Assembly (NCBI RefSeq): GCF_003934165.1
Contig: NZ_ML133508.1
Location: 62,001 to 126,000 of the forward strand
Source of the DNA: Borborobacter arsenicus
GTDB lineage: Bacteria; Pseudomonadota; Alphaproteobacteria; Rhizobiales; Rhizobiaceae
Reading direction: 5' to 3'
Length of the DNA stretch: 64,000 nt
Part shown: positions 17,840 to 26,034 of the stretch, one piece after another
How positions within the stretch are numbered: the first letter of the stretch is position 1
Layout: each line of letters begins with the position of its first letter
The notes under the pieces: model-generated
Told to the model about the DNA's origin: nothing
The model's database searches: none
Seen by the model: the letters and a program-made list of their open reading frames with translations, nothing else
Position numbers and translations under genes: made by a program

Positions 17840-19711
17840 TCACCCTTTGCCAATTGCCGCCGCCTTTTCCTTGTCAAACCACCACAGTGCTTCGACCGGA
17901 AAGCCGAAATCGGGTTTTGGCTCCTTGAAGCCGAACATGTCCCAGAAGGCTGCCCGGTGATTCGCGGAATACCAATTTGGAATCCAGTCTTGCCGCGCGC
18001 GCAAGACCCGGTCCAGGGCGCGCATGGCAATTGTAAGGCTCTGACGATCCTGAGCCGCGCCGACCGCATCGACCAGCGAATCTACCGCGGAGTCGGCTGT
18101 GCCGCACAGATTGCGCGACCCGGGAAGTGTGGCCGATCGCGAATGGAACAGGCCTTCGATCTCATCGCGCGTCGGTGTCGCGGTAAATGACAGCGCCATG
18201 GTGATCAGGTCGAAGTCGAAATCATTCTGGCGCGCGGCAAATTGGGCGGAATCGACCACCCGGATCGAGGCATCGATGCCGATTGCCCGCATATTGCCGA
18301 TCCACGACCCATGAATCTGTTCCCAAATCGAGTCCTCTACCAAGATTTCGACGGTGAGCTTTTCGCCTTTGGCATTGGCAAGCAGTGACTTGGAGCGCTG
18401 CCAGCCGGCTTCGGCAAACAGGCGGGTTGCTGCGCCGAGCAGCTTGCGGTCGCGGCCGGACCCGTCTGAAACCGGCTGGATCACCGCCTCGCCAAACGCC
18501 TCGTCGGGGATTTTACCGCGCAACGGTTCCAGCAGCGCCAGTTCCTCGGGCGAGGGCAGGCCTTCTGCTCTGTAGTCGGATCGCTCGAAACAGGATTGCG
18601 AGCGCTCATAGGAGCCGTAGAAGAGATTGCGCCTTGCCCATTCGAAATCGAAGCACATGCCGATGGCCTTGCGCACGCGCGGGTCGTGGAAGCGCTCGCG
18701 GCGCTGGTTCAGCGCGGTGGCCTGCATGGAGGGGCGCTTTTCGGACGGGAATTCGCGGCGCACCACCTTGCCTTGTTTTAGCGCCGGAAAATCATAGCCG
18801 GTTGCCCAGATGCGCGAGGTGAATTCCTGCCGGTAGAGAATATCCCCTTTTTTGAAGGCCTCGAAGGCGGCCTGCCGGTCGCGATAGAACTCGATGCGGA
18901 TGCGGTCGAAATTGTAAAGGCCACGATTGACCGGAAGGTCGCGCGCCCAATAATCCTCCACGCGGTCATATTCGATTGTCTGGCCCGCTGCGACGCGGCC
19001 AACCTTGTAGGGGCCCGAACCGAGAGGCGCCTTCATGCTTGCGCCGTCGAAGGGATTTTCGGTGAAATATGCCTTCGAGATGATGGGAAAGCCCGCGACA
19101 TTGAGGATGGTGCGCGCCGATTGCTTGCCCGTAAATGTCAGGCGCAATGTGTGATCGTCCACCGCCGCAGCTTCCGTCATCTGCGTCAGCGGCAGAAGCA
19201 GGCTGGGATGGCCATCCTTCTTGTAGAGGTCGAACGAGAAGGCGACGTCATGTGCGGTAAGCGGTGTACCGTCATGGAAGCGCGCTTCAGGCCGCAGGAT
19301 GAATTCGAAGACATTGCGGTCGTCGGAGATCGACACGCTTTCGGCAAGCAGGCCGTAAAGCGCATCCGGCTCGTCAAGGGCGCTTGCCATCAGCGAATCG
19401 AAGCACATTTCCATGCGCGGCGGTGCATCGCCCTTGGCGACGAAGGAATTGAGCGTATTGAAGGTGAGGGTGCTTTGGTTGAAGACCCAGTTGGGCGGCG
19501 CGAAATTGAACAGCCCGCCCTTGGGCGCGTCGGGGTTCACATAGTCGAAATGCTTGAAGTCCGGCTTGTATTTCAGGTCGCCGAATGCCGACAGCCCGTG
19601 CAACCTGGTTCCGGAAGGAGCTTCCGCAAAGGAGAGGCGAGGCAGCAGCGGAGCGGCGGCCACCGCACCTGCCGCCGCCAGAAATTCCCGGCGTCCAATC
19701 ATGGGAGCCAT
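17840..19711 (-). CDS. YejA-like peptide ABC transporter substrate-binding protein, Tat signal
   Basis: A 623-residue extracellular solute-binding protein (family 5, SBP_bac_5). The N terminus carries a twin-arginine signal, GRREFLAAAGAVAAA, unlike its neighbour. The mature part contains DFKHFDYVNPDAPKGG, shared with the adjacent paralogue and typical of YejA. Family-5 proteins capture oligopeptides for the permease pair. It is the second of two tandem binding proteins; a second in-frame Met (MIGRREF) three codons in could be the real start. Confidence 0.93.
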   Translation of the reverse strand: MAPMIGRREFLAAAGAVAAAPLLPRLSFAEAPSGTRLHGLSAFGDLKYKPDFKHFDYVNPDAPKGGLFNFAPPNWVFNQSTLTFNTLNSFVAKGDAPPRMEMCFDSLMASALDEPDALYGLLAESVSISDDRNVFEFILRPEARFHDGTPLTAHDVAFSFDLYKKDGHPSLLLPLTQMTEAAAVDDHTLRLTFTGKQSARTILNVAGFPIISKAYFTENPFDGASMKAPLGSGPYKVGRVAAGQTIEYDRVEDYWARDLPVNRGLYNFDRIRIEFYRDRQAAFEAFKKGDILYRQEFTSRIWATGYDFPALKQGKVVRREFPSEKRPSMQATALNQRRERFHDPRVRKAIGMCFDFEWARRNLFYGSYERSQSCFERSDYRAEGLPSPEELALLEPLRGKIPDEAFGEAVIQPVSDGSGRDRKLLGAATRLFAEAGWQRSKSLLANAKGEKLTVEILVEDSIWEQIHGSWIGNMRAIGIDASIRVVDSAQFAARQNDFDFDLITMALSFTATPTRDEIEGLFHSRSATLPGSRNLCGTADSAVDSLVDAVGAAQDRQSLTIAMRALDRVLRARQDWIPNWYSANHRAAFWDMFGFKEPKPDFGFPVEALWWFDKEKAAAIGKG

Positions 19712-19727
19712 CGGTCGGCACCCCTCA

Positions 19728-21608
19728 TCAGTCGGCGCTCTTATATTTGGTGGCCAGCGCCTTTTCCTTCTCCGGATCGATCCACCATGAATCGATGTCG
19801 GCGCCGATATAGGAAGGCTGCTTTTCAGGGATGCCGAATTTGTTCCAGAAGGCGAGCCAGATCACCGGCCGGTGCCATTGCGGCACGACATAATAATTCC
19901 ACAGCAAAACCCGGTCGAGCGCGCGCGTGGCCGCGACCAGATCGTCGCGGTCGGTTGCGAAGATCACCCGTTCGACCAGCGCATCGACCACCGGGTCCTT
20001 GATACCCGGCAGATTGCGCGAACCGGGCTTGTCGGCAGCCTGCGAACTCCAGAAGTCGCGCTGTTCGTTGCCGGGCGAGGACGATTGCGGGAACTGCCCG
20101 GTGACGATGTCGAAATCGAAATTGCGGTAGCGGTTCACATATTGGTTGGGGTCAACTATGCGCAGCGAGGCGGCGATGCCGATCTTGCGCAGGCTGTCGA
20201 TATAGGAGCCCGATATGATCTCGTCGGTCGGGCTGTTGCCGAGGATTTCGACCCGGTACTGCTCACCGGTCGTCTCATTGGTCATCTTGCCGTTGACGAT
20301 CTTCCAGCCCGCCTGCGCGAAAAGCGCGATCGCCTCGCGCAGATAGGTGCGTTCCGACTGCGGCGTATCGTAGACCGGGAGCCTGAATTCCTGAGTGAAG
20401 ACCTCCGGTGGCAGCTTGTCCTTGTAGGGCTCAAGCAGTTCCAGTTCCTTGCCAGTGGGAAGTCCGCTCGAAGCCAGGTCCTGTCCTTCGAAATAGCTGT
20501 CGGTGCGAGTGTTGAGCCCGTAGAACAGCTTGCGGTTCATGCTTTCGAAGTCGAGCGCCAGCGTCAGGGCATGCCGCACGCGGCGGTCCTGGAATTGCGG
20601 GCGGCGCAGATTGAGCACGAAGCCCTGCATTGGCTCGCCAGAAGTGTTCTCGAACTCGCGCTTGATGACGTCGCCTTCCTTGAAGGCAGGGAAGTTATAT
20701 TCCGTCGCCCAGCGGCGGGAGCTGTTTTCGGGCCGGATGTCCTCGAAGCCGCCCTTGGTGAAGGCCTGCCATTCGGCGTTTTCATCCTGGATATAGATAT
20801 AGCGGCGTCGGTCGAAATTGTTTCGCCCGACATTTACCCCGACCTCGGCCGCCCAATAATCGGGAACCCTGCTCCAGATGATTTCGGATCCGGGCTTGAA
20901 GCTCTCGATCTTGTAGGCGCTCGACCCTAGCGGTGGCTCCAGTGTCGGCTGGGTGATGTCACGCTTCTTGCCCTTGGCGTCGGTGCCCTCCCACCAATGT
21001 TTCGGCAGGACAACGAGATCGCCGAGAATAAGCGGTAGTTCGCGGTTGCCATTCTGGTCGAAGCGGAATTCGATTTCCCGCTCCGAAACGGCGACTGCTT
21101 CGGTCACATTGCCAAAATAGCGGATGAAATTGGGGCTTTCCGCCTTGAGGAAATTGAACGACCAGATAACGTCCTCTGCCGTGATCGGCTTGCCGTCATG
21201 CCATTTGGCGCGGGGATCGAGGCGGTAGGTGGCTGAGGAGAAGTCGTCCGGATATTTGAACGCTTCGGCAATCAGCGGATGGTTGGTGCTACCCTCGTCG
21301 GTCGCCTTGGCCATCAGCGTGTCATAGAGCAGGCCACCCTGGTAATTGAGGCCGGCCGCCGCCGTGCCGCGCACGATGAAGGGATTGAAACTGTCGAAAC
21401 TGCCACTAGTGACGGAATTAATCGTACCGCCCTTCGGCGCATCGGGGTTCACATAGTCGTATTGCTTGAAATCCGAGCCATATTTGGATTCCCCGACCAG
21501 CGAGGCAGTCGTGCGCCACTCATCGGCCGTCGATGAAGCGAGACTCGCTGCGAGAAAGACCGAAGAAAGGCCGAGAGTTGCGATTGTCCGTGGCATCCAC
21601 GCCTTCAT
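19728..21608 (-). CDS. yejA: YejA-like peptide ABC transporter substrate-binding protein, Sec signal
   Basis: A 626-residue family-5 solute-binding protein with a Sec-type signal peptide (about residues 1-28, ending ASSTADEW). The mature part has DFKQYDYVNPDAPKGG and YRLDPRAKWHDGKPITAEDV, the standard opening of YejA-type proteins. It is the first gene of the yej unit (two binding proteins, yejB, yejE, yejF). Similarity to its 623-residue neighbour is visible throughout, pointing to an old duplication. Confidence 0.94.
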   Translation of the reverse strand: MKAWMPRTIATLGLSSVFLAASLASSTADEWRTTASLVGESKYGSDFKQYDYVNPDAPKGGTINSVTSGSFDSFNPFIVRGTAAAGLNYQGGLLYDTLMAKATDEGSTNHPLIAEAFKYPDDFSSATYRLDPRAKWHDGKPITAEDVIWSFNFLKAESPNFIRYFGNVTEAVAVSEREIEFRFDQNGNRELPLILGDLVVLPKHWWEGTDAKGKKRDITQPTLEPPLGSSAYKIESFKPGSEIIWSRVPDYWAAEVGVNVGRNNFDRRRYIYIQDENAEWQAFTKGGFEDIRPENSSRRWATEYNFPAFKEGDVIKREFENTSGEPMQGFVLNLRRPQFQDRRVRHALTLALDFESMNRKLFYGLNTRTDSYFEGQDLASSGLPTGKELELLEPYKDKLPPEVFTQEFRLPVYDTPQSERTYLREAIALFAQAGWKIVNGKMTNETTGEQYRVEILGNSPTDEIISGSYIDSLRKIGIAASLRIVDPNQYVNRYRNFDFDIVTGQFPQSSSPGNEQRDFWSSQAADKPGSRNLPGIKDPVVDALVERVIFATDRDDLVAATRALDRVLLWNYYVVPQWHRPVIWLAFWNKFGIPEKQPSYIGADIDSWWIDPEKEKALATKYKSAD

Positions 21609-21708
21609 TCATGCACCTCCTGCACGTCTCGATTCTCAATGTAGCCCATTGTGCCGCGCTGGAAACCGTACAGAGCCGGATTGGCGGATATATGCGTGCT
21701 TTCTAACA

Positions 21709-21735
21709 AAAAAGCCGGGCTGAACCCGGCTTTTT
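21709..21735 (-). terminator. Rho-independent terminator of cycM
   Basis: An 11-bp stem, AAAAAGCCGGG paired with CCCGGCTTTTT, with a 5-base loop. It lies 25 bp downstream of the cytochrome gene on the minus strand and is followed there by a T-run. The A-run on the other side makes it potentially bidirectional. Confidence 0.85.
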
Positions 21736-21759
21736 CATGATCCGACAATGACGATTTCG

Positions 21760-22425
21760 TTATTGCGCCGGTGCAGGAGCCGGTTCGGCCGGTGCTGCCC
21801 CTTCCGTCTGTGCAGGCTGCTCGCCCTCTGGGGCAGGCGCGGCTCCTTCAGCTGGCGCCTCGGCCGGTGCTGCGCCGGCTTCCGGCAACGGAGCCGGATT
21901 GTCCGACAGCGAGTGGAGATAGGCCAGCAGATTGGCGCGCTCGTCGTCCTTCTTGACGCCGGCGAAGCCCATCGCGGTGCCCTTGATGTAGCCCTTGGGC
22001 GAGGCGAGGAAGTGGTTGAGGTGATCGAAATCCCACACCACGGAACCGCCTTGCGAGAATTCCTTCATGGCCGCCGAATAGGAGAAGCCCTCATGGGTGC
22101 CGATCGGACGGTTCACAATGTCCCAAAGGTCGGGACCGACCTTGTTCGGGCCGCCCTTTTCACCGGAATGGCAGGCTGTGCACTTCTTGAACACGGCAGC
22201 GCCGGCATTGGCATCGGCCTTGGCAAGCAATTCTGCAACCGGAACGGCAGCCGGTTCCTCACCGCCGGGTGTAGCGGCCTCGGCTTCCGCAGCCTCGATG
22301 ACATAGCCGGGCTTTTCAGGAGCAGGCGAAGCAAAAATAGCGTCCGACGCGATGGAAATGGAAAATATGATGAACACTGCGGCCAGCAGGCCGCCGATCA
22401 CCTTGTTGAATTCGAATGAGTCCAT
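21760..22425 (-). CDS. cycM: Membrane-anchored cytochrome c, CycM-type
   Basis: A 221-residue class I cytochrome c. An uncleaved N-terminal anchor (about residues 9-30) precedes an acidic Pro/Ala linker and a heme domain with CTACH (82-86) and an axial Met in GTAMGFAG. The last 45 residues are an Ala/Pro/Glu-rich tail. CycM (cytochrome c552) carries electrons from the bc1 complex to the aa3 oxidase in rhizobia. It diverges from kdsB with about 200 bp between them. Confidence 0.9.
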   Translation of the reverse strand: MDSFEFNKVIGGLLAAVFIIFSISIASDAIFASPAPEKPGYVIEAAEAEAATPGGEEPAAVPVAELLAKADANAGAAVFKKCTACHSGEKGGPNKVGPDLWDIVNRPIGTHEGFSYSAAMKEFSQGGSVVWDFDHLNHFLASPKGYIKGTAMGFAGVKKDDERANLLAYLHSLSDNPAPLPEAGAAPAEAPAEGAAPAPEGEQPAQTEGAAPAEPAPAPAQ

Positions 22426-22622
22426 TCGCCCCTGGCTCCCTTGGCCGGCTCGAGTCTGAAACTCCCGAATGCCGACAGCACTATCTTATTGCCGGACAGG
22501 GCCGGCAGAATGCGGCGGAAACTAGGTCTTTTGCTCTGGCGTTGCAACACCTATAAGGGCGGTTCCAGTGAGACCTTTTGCCACTTTCCATCGCTGTCTT
22601 TTCGGATTTTTTTGCTGCAGCC

Positions 22623-23363
22623 ATGACACCGCTCATTCTGATTCCGGCGCGAATGCGTGCCACGCGCCTGCCCGGCAAGCCATTGGCTGACATTTGTGGG
22701 CGCCCGATGATCGTTCACGTGGCCGAACGCGCGCGTGAAAGCGGGCTTGGACGCGTCGTCGTGGCGACTGACACGCCCGAGGTGGCTTCGGCTGTCGAGG
22801 CTGGAGGCTTTGAGGCGGTCATGACCCGGGCCGACCACGAATCGGGCTCGGATCGTATCTTCGAGGCTTTGACTAAGCTCGATCCGGATGGGGGTTTCGA
22901 CATCGTGATAAATGTCCAGGGCGACCTGCCGACGATCGATCCGGATACGATCCGCTCGGCACTGCAGCCCTTCGACGATCCGCAGGTGGATATCGCAACG
23001 CTTGGCGTCGAAATCACGCGTGACGACGAAAAGACCAATCCCAATGTGGTCAAGATCGTCGGCTCGCCCCGCTCGGAAACGCGTTTGCGGGCACTCTATT
23101 TTACCCGGGCCACGGCTCCCTGGGGCGAAGGGCCCCTCTATCATCATATCGGGCTATACGCCTATCGCCGCGCTGCGCTCACCCGCTTTGTGGAGCTGAA
23201 ACCGTCGCCGCTGGAAAAGCGCGAACGCCTCGAACAATTACGCGCGCTCGAAGCAGGAATGCGCATAGACGTCGAAATCGTCCGCTCCTTGCCCCTCGGC
23301 GTCGATACGCCTGAAGATCTCGAGCGCGCCCGCGCCATCATTTCCAATCAAAGCAAGGCCTGA
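22623..23363 (+). CDS. kdsB: 3-deoxy-manno-octulosonate cytidylyltransferase
   Basis: A 246-residue enzyme that makes CMP-Kdo for lipid A inner core synthesis. The nucleotide-binding N terminus reads [20 protein letters not shown], followed by [19 protein letters not shown] and [10 protein letters not shown], all standard KdsB blocks. ATG 22623 is chosen because the conserved core starts directly after it; the open frame extends 15 codons further upstream without family similarity. pheA follows after two bases, a pairing seen in Rhizobiales. Confidence 0.95.
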   Translation: MTPLILIPARMRATRLPGKPLADICGRPMIVHVAERARESGLGRVVVATDTPEVASAVEAGGFEAVMTRADHESGSDRIFEALTKLDPDGGFDIVINVQGDLPTIDPDTIRSALQPFDDPQVDIATLGVEITRDDEKTNPNVVKIVGSPRSETRLRALYFTRATAPWGEGPLYHHIGLYAYRRAALTRFVELKPSPLEKRERLEQLRALEAGMRIDVEIVRSLPLGVDTPEDLERARAIISNQSKA

Positions 23364-23365
23364 TC

Positions 23366-24226
23366 ATGCCCGAAAAAACCAACCGCATCGCCTTCCAGGG
23401 CGAGCCGGGTGCCAATTCCGACACCGCCTGCCGCAATGTCTATCCCTCGATGGAGCCGCTGCCTTGCCCGACTTTCGAGGATGCCTTCAATGCGGTCGAA
23501 ACTGGCAAGGCCGATCTGGCGATGATCCCGATCGAGAACACCATTGCCGGCCGGGTTGCCGATATCCACTATCTGCTGCCGATCTCGAAACTGCATATTG
23601 TCGGTGAATATTTCCTGCCGATCCATTTCCAGTTGATGGTGCTGCCCGGCGTCAAGCGGGAAGAGATCAAGTCTGTCCACAGCCACATCCATGCGCTCGG
23701 CCAGTGCCGCAAATACATCCGCAAGAATGGCTGGAAGCCGATGGTCGCCGGCGATACGGCCGGTGCCGCCAAGCTGGTTGCCGAACAGCAGGACAGGACG
23801 ATGGCAGCCCTTGCCCCGCGGCTGGCATCGAGCCTCTACGGATTGGACATATTGGAAGAGAATGTCCAGGACACCGAAAACAACGTGACCCGCTTCGTGG
23901 TCCTTTCCAGGGCCAAAGACTGGGCCGAGCGGCAGGACGGCGTGCCGATGATCACGACCTTCGTCTTCCGGGTTCGTAACGTGCCGGCCGCGCTTTACAA
24001 GGCCATGGGCGGCTTTGCCACCAATGGTGTCAATATGACCAAGCTGGAGAGCTACCAGCTCGGCGCCTTCGCGGCCACGCAGTTCTACGCTGATGTCGAG
24101 GGTCATCCCGGCGACCGCAACCTGTCGCTCGCGCTGGAGGAACTGCGCTTCTTCTCACGCGAGGTGCGCACGCTTGGCGTCTATCCCGCGCATGAATATC
24201 GCGCCACACAGGATGCCGACGCCTAG
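23366..24226 (+). CDS. pheA: Prephenate dehydratase
   Basis: A 286-residue prephenate dehydratase converting prephenate to phenylpyruvate for phenylalanine synthesis. The catalytic domain has FQGEPGANS and the TRF motif in NNVTRFVVLSR. A C-terminal ACT domain (about 200-275) carries GGFATNGVNMTKLESYQLG. The usual ESRP phenylalanine-binding motif is ESYQ here, which as I recall is a common alphaproteobacterial form. It has no chorismate mutase domain. The TAG stop is the first three bases of the palindrome that follows. Confidence 0.95.
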   Translation: MPEKTNRIAFQGEPGANSDTACRNVYPSMEPLPCPTFEDAFNAVETGKADLAMIPIENTIAGRVADIHYLLPISKLHIVGEYFLPIHFQLMVLPGVKREEIKSVHSHIHALGQCRKYIRKNGWKPMVAGDTAGAAKLVAEQQDRTMAALAPRLASSLYGLDILEENVQDTENNVTRFVVLSRAKDWAERQDGVPMITTFVFRVRNVPAALYKAMGGFATNGVNMTKLESYQLGAFAATQFYADVEGHPGDRNLSLALEELRFFSREVRTLGVYPAHEYRATQDADA

Positions 24227-24322
24227 AGCATGATCCCGAAAAGTTGCAGACTTTTCGGGATCATGCTCCAAAAACAAAGACTTAGAGTGAGGTGGTGATT
24301 CAAGGAGAAGTCATCTTGCTTT
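24225..24322. repeat. Intergenic palindromic repeat, copy B (about 98 bp)
   Basis: Inverted second copy of the element at 4699-4796. It starts AGAGCATGATCCCGAAAAGT and forms a near-perfect palindrome of about 42 bp (to GATCATGCTC), followed by the non-palindromic tail with CAAAGACTTAGAGTG. The palindrome overlaps the pheA stop codon and could act as a transcript end for pheA. Confidence 0.8.
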
Positions 24323-24329
24323 AAGGGAT

Positions 24330-25274
24330 TCAGACGCTTTCCGCCGCCCAGGTCCTGATGAGATGATGGGCGATTGCGCCATAGGGCGGGATGAAGATGC
24401 CGTCACCATGCGTACCTTCGATTGCGGTCAATAGCTCGTCGCGGGAAAACCAACGGCAGTCTTCCAGCTCGGCCGTATCGGTGGCGATATCTTCGTTCAG
24501 GGCTTCGCCGAAACAGCCGATCATCAGGGAATAGGGGAACGGCCAGGGCTGGCTGGCCTGATAGACGACCCGGCCGAGCCGGATGCCAGCCTCCTCGAAG
24601 GTTTCTCGGCGCACTGCCGCCTCGATCGTCTCACCCGGTTCGATGAAGCCGGCAAGTGCCGAATACATGCCCGGCTTGAAATGCGGGCTACGACCGAGCA
24701 GGCATTTGTGCGGGGTCACCGCAAGCATGATCACCACCGGGTCGGTACGCGGAAAATGTTGGGCGCCGCAGGAGGTGCACAGGCGCTTGCAGCCGCCAGC
24801 CCGCATCTCGCTCCTGTGGCCGCATTTGCCGCAGAATTGATGATTGGAATGCCAGGAAAGCAATGCCGCGCCCTGCGCCAGCGCACCCAAGGCAGATGGA
24901 TCGATCAGGCCTTGACTATAGATGGATCTGAAGTCTATCGCCTTGATGTCGTCTGCAAGTCGTTCCGGTACAATGCAAGCGGGAACCGCGAGGATCGGGC
25001 CATGGGCTTCTGAACCAAGCAGGACCGCATGCTTCGTATCGGCCTCGAACGCGCCGATTTCGGCGAGCGTGAAATACGGATTGGCGCCCTCAGCGGAAAA
25101 CTTTACGAAAAGCCTGCCCTCCCGGATCAGCATCAACCGCGCACGTGGGTCAGCCAGGGCGTGTCCGGCGGAATCATCGCTGCGCTTTTCCGACAGCCGG
25201 TCGATTCGGTTGCCGGCGAAGGCAACGCTCTGGCTCGCCTCGCATTCGAGCGCCTCGAAAAGCCGGAAGGTCAT
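24330..25274 (-). CDS. nudC: NAD(H) pyrophosphatase (Nudix hydrolase)
   Basis: A 314-residue NudC-type enzyme that hydrolyses NADH and can remove NAD caps from RNA. It has a zinc-ribbon with CGKCG and CTSCG, then the Nudix box GFIEPGETIEAAVRRETFEE, followed by the NudC-specific SQPWPFPYSLM (SQPWPFPxS array). Length matches the alphaproteobacterial form, which has an added N-terminal domain. It is followed after three bases upstream-to-downstream by the HIT gene on the same strand side, so the two may share a promoter region. Confidence 0.94.
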   Translation of the reverse strand: MTFRLFEALECEASQSVAFAGNRIDRLSEKRSDDSAGHALADPRARLMLIREGRLFVKFSAEGANPYFTLAEIGAFEADTKHAVLLGSEAHGPILAVPACIVPERLADDIKAIDFRSIYSQGLIDPSALGALAQGAALLSWHSNHQFCGKCGHRSEMRAGGCKRLCTSCGAQHFPRTDPVVIMLAVTPHKCLLGRSPHFKPGMYSALAGFIEPGETIEAAVRRETFEEAGIRLGRVVYQASQPWPFPYSLMIGCFGEALNEDIATDTAELEDCRWFSRDELLTAIEGTHGDGIFIPPYGAIAHHLIRTWAAESV

Positions 25275-25277
25275 CGC

Positions 25278-25697
25278 CTAAAGCGCCTTCCTGATCTTTT
25301 CGCAAAAGCCATGCAGGTCCGAGCGCTTGTAGGGTTCACGCATGCCGTAGCCCCAGACCGGGCCCGGCCATCCGGCATCGCCTTCGAAACGCGCGATGAC
25401 ATGGACATGAAGCTGGCGCACGACGTTCCCGAGCGCGCCGGAATTGATCTTGGTGCAGCCGGTCGTCTTCTTCAAAGCCTGGGCAACCATATTGGCCTCG
25501 AAGGTCAGCATGGCCTGATCGAGTGGCGTCAGATCGTGGATTTCCGTCACGCCGGGCCGCTGCGGGACCAATAGGAGCCAGGGCCAGCGCCGGTCGTTCA
25601 TGATGCGCAATTCGCACAGCCCCAACCACATGAGCGGTTCGCTGTCAGCCTCCAGCCGCGCATCAAGCTCAAATCCGGGCTTCGAGCTAGGCACCAT
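25278..25697 (-). CDS. HIT-domain hydrolase
   Basis: A 139-residue histidine-triad family nucleotide hydrolase. The catalytic stretch is RQLHVHVIARF; the first His of the HxHxH triad is Gln, a form usual for this subgroup. The Trp-rich tail GWPGPVWGYG is also typical. ATG 25697 is preferred because GAGGGA lies six bases upstream; Met codons at 25703 and 25772 are alternatives. It lies directly before nudC and on the same strand, so both are likely read together. Confidence 0.88.
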   Translation of the reverse strand: MVPSSKPGFELDARLEADSEPLMWLGLCELRIMNDRRWPWLLLVPQRPGVTEIHDLTPLDQAMLTFEANMVAQALKKTTGCTKINSGALGNVVRQLHVHVIARFEGDAGWPGPVWGYGMREPYKRSDLHGFCEKIRKAL

Positions 25698-25815
25698 CGG
25701 CATTCCCTCGTTTACACAGAAGGCTAAAGTGACTGTCTGTCGCCTGCAAGCAAATCGTGTCGTGTCGGCCACTTATCCATCGCTCTTGCATTTGGCCGAA
25801 CAATTGCCGATATGA

Positions 25816-25920
25816 GGGCTGGGAGGTTGGTGGTGGACGATCCACTCGCCAACCGGGTCAGGTCCGGAAGGAAGCAGCCCTAACGAGCCCGGAACGGGTC
25901 ATTGTTCCAGCCTCCCGCCT
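25816..25920 (+). ncRNA. ffs: Signal recognition particle RNA, small bacterial type (4.5S)
   Basis: About 105 bases containing the conserved SRP domain IV core GGTCAGGTCCGGAAGGAAGC followed by AGCCCTAACGA. The ends pair as GGCTGGGAGG with CCAGCCTCC-type sequence, forming one long hairpin. The RNA binds Ffh to target nascent membrane proteins. It sits just upstream of dnaX, as in many proteobacteria. End positions are approximate. Confidence 0.95.
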
Positions 25921-26034
25921 TCTTCGCCAGTCGCCAGCTTGATGTGCCCATGATTGACGGCGCTTGGCTGTGCGGGGACACTCTGATTTTGGAATCGGTC
26001 GCGCCTCTCGTGGCCAGTGGAGCGAAACGGGCGG

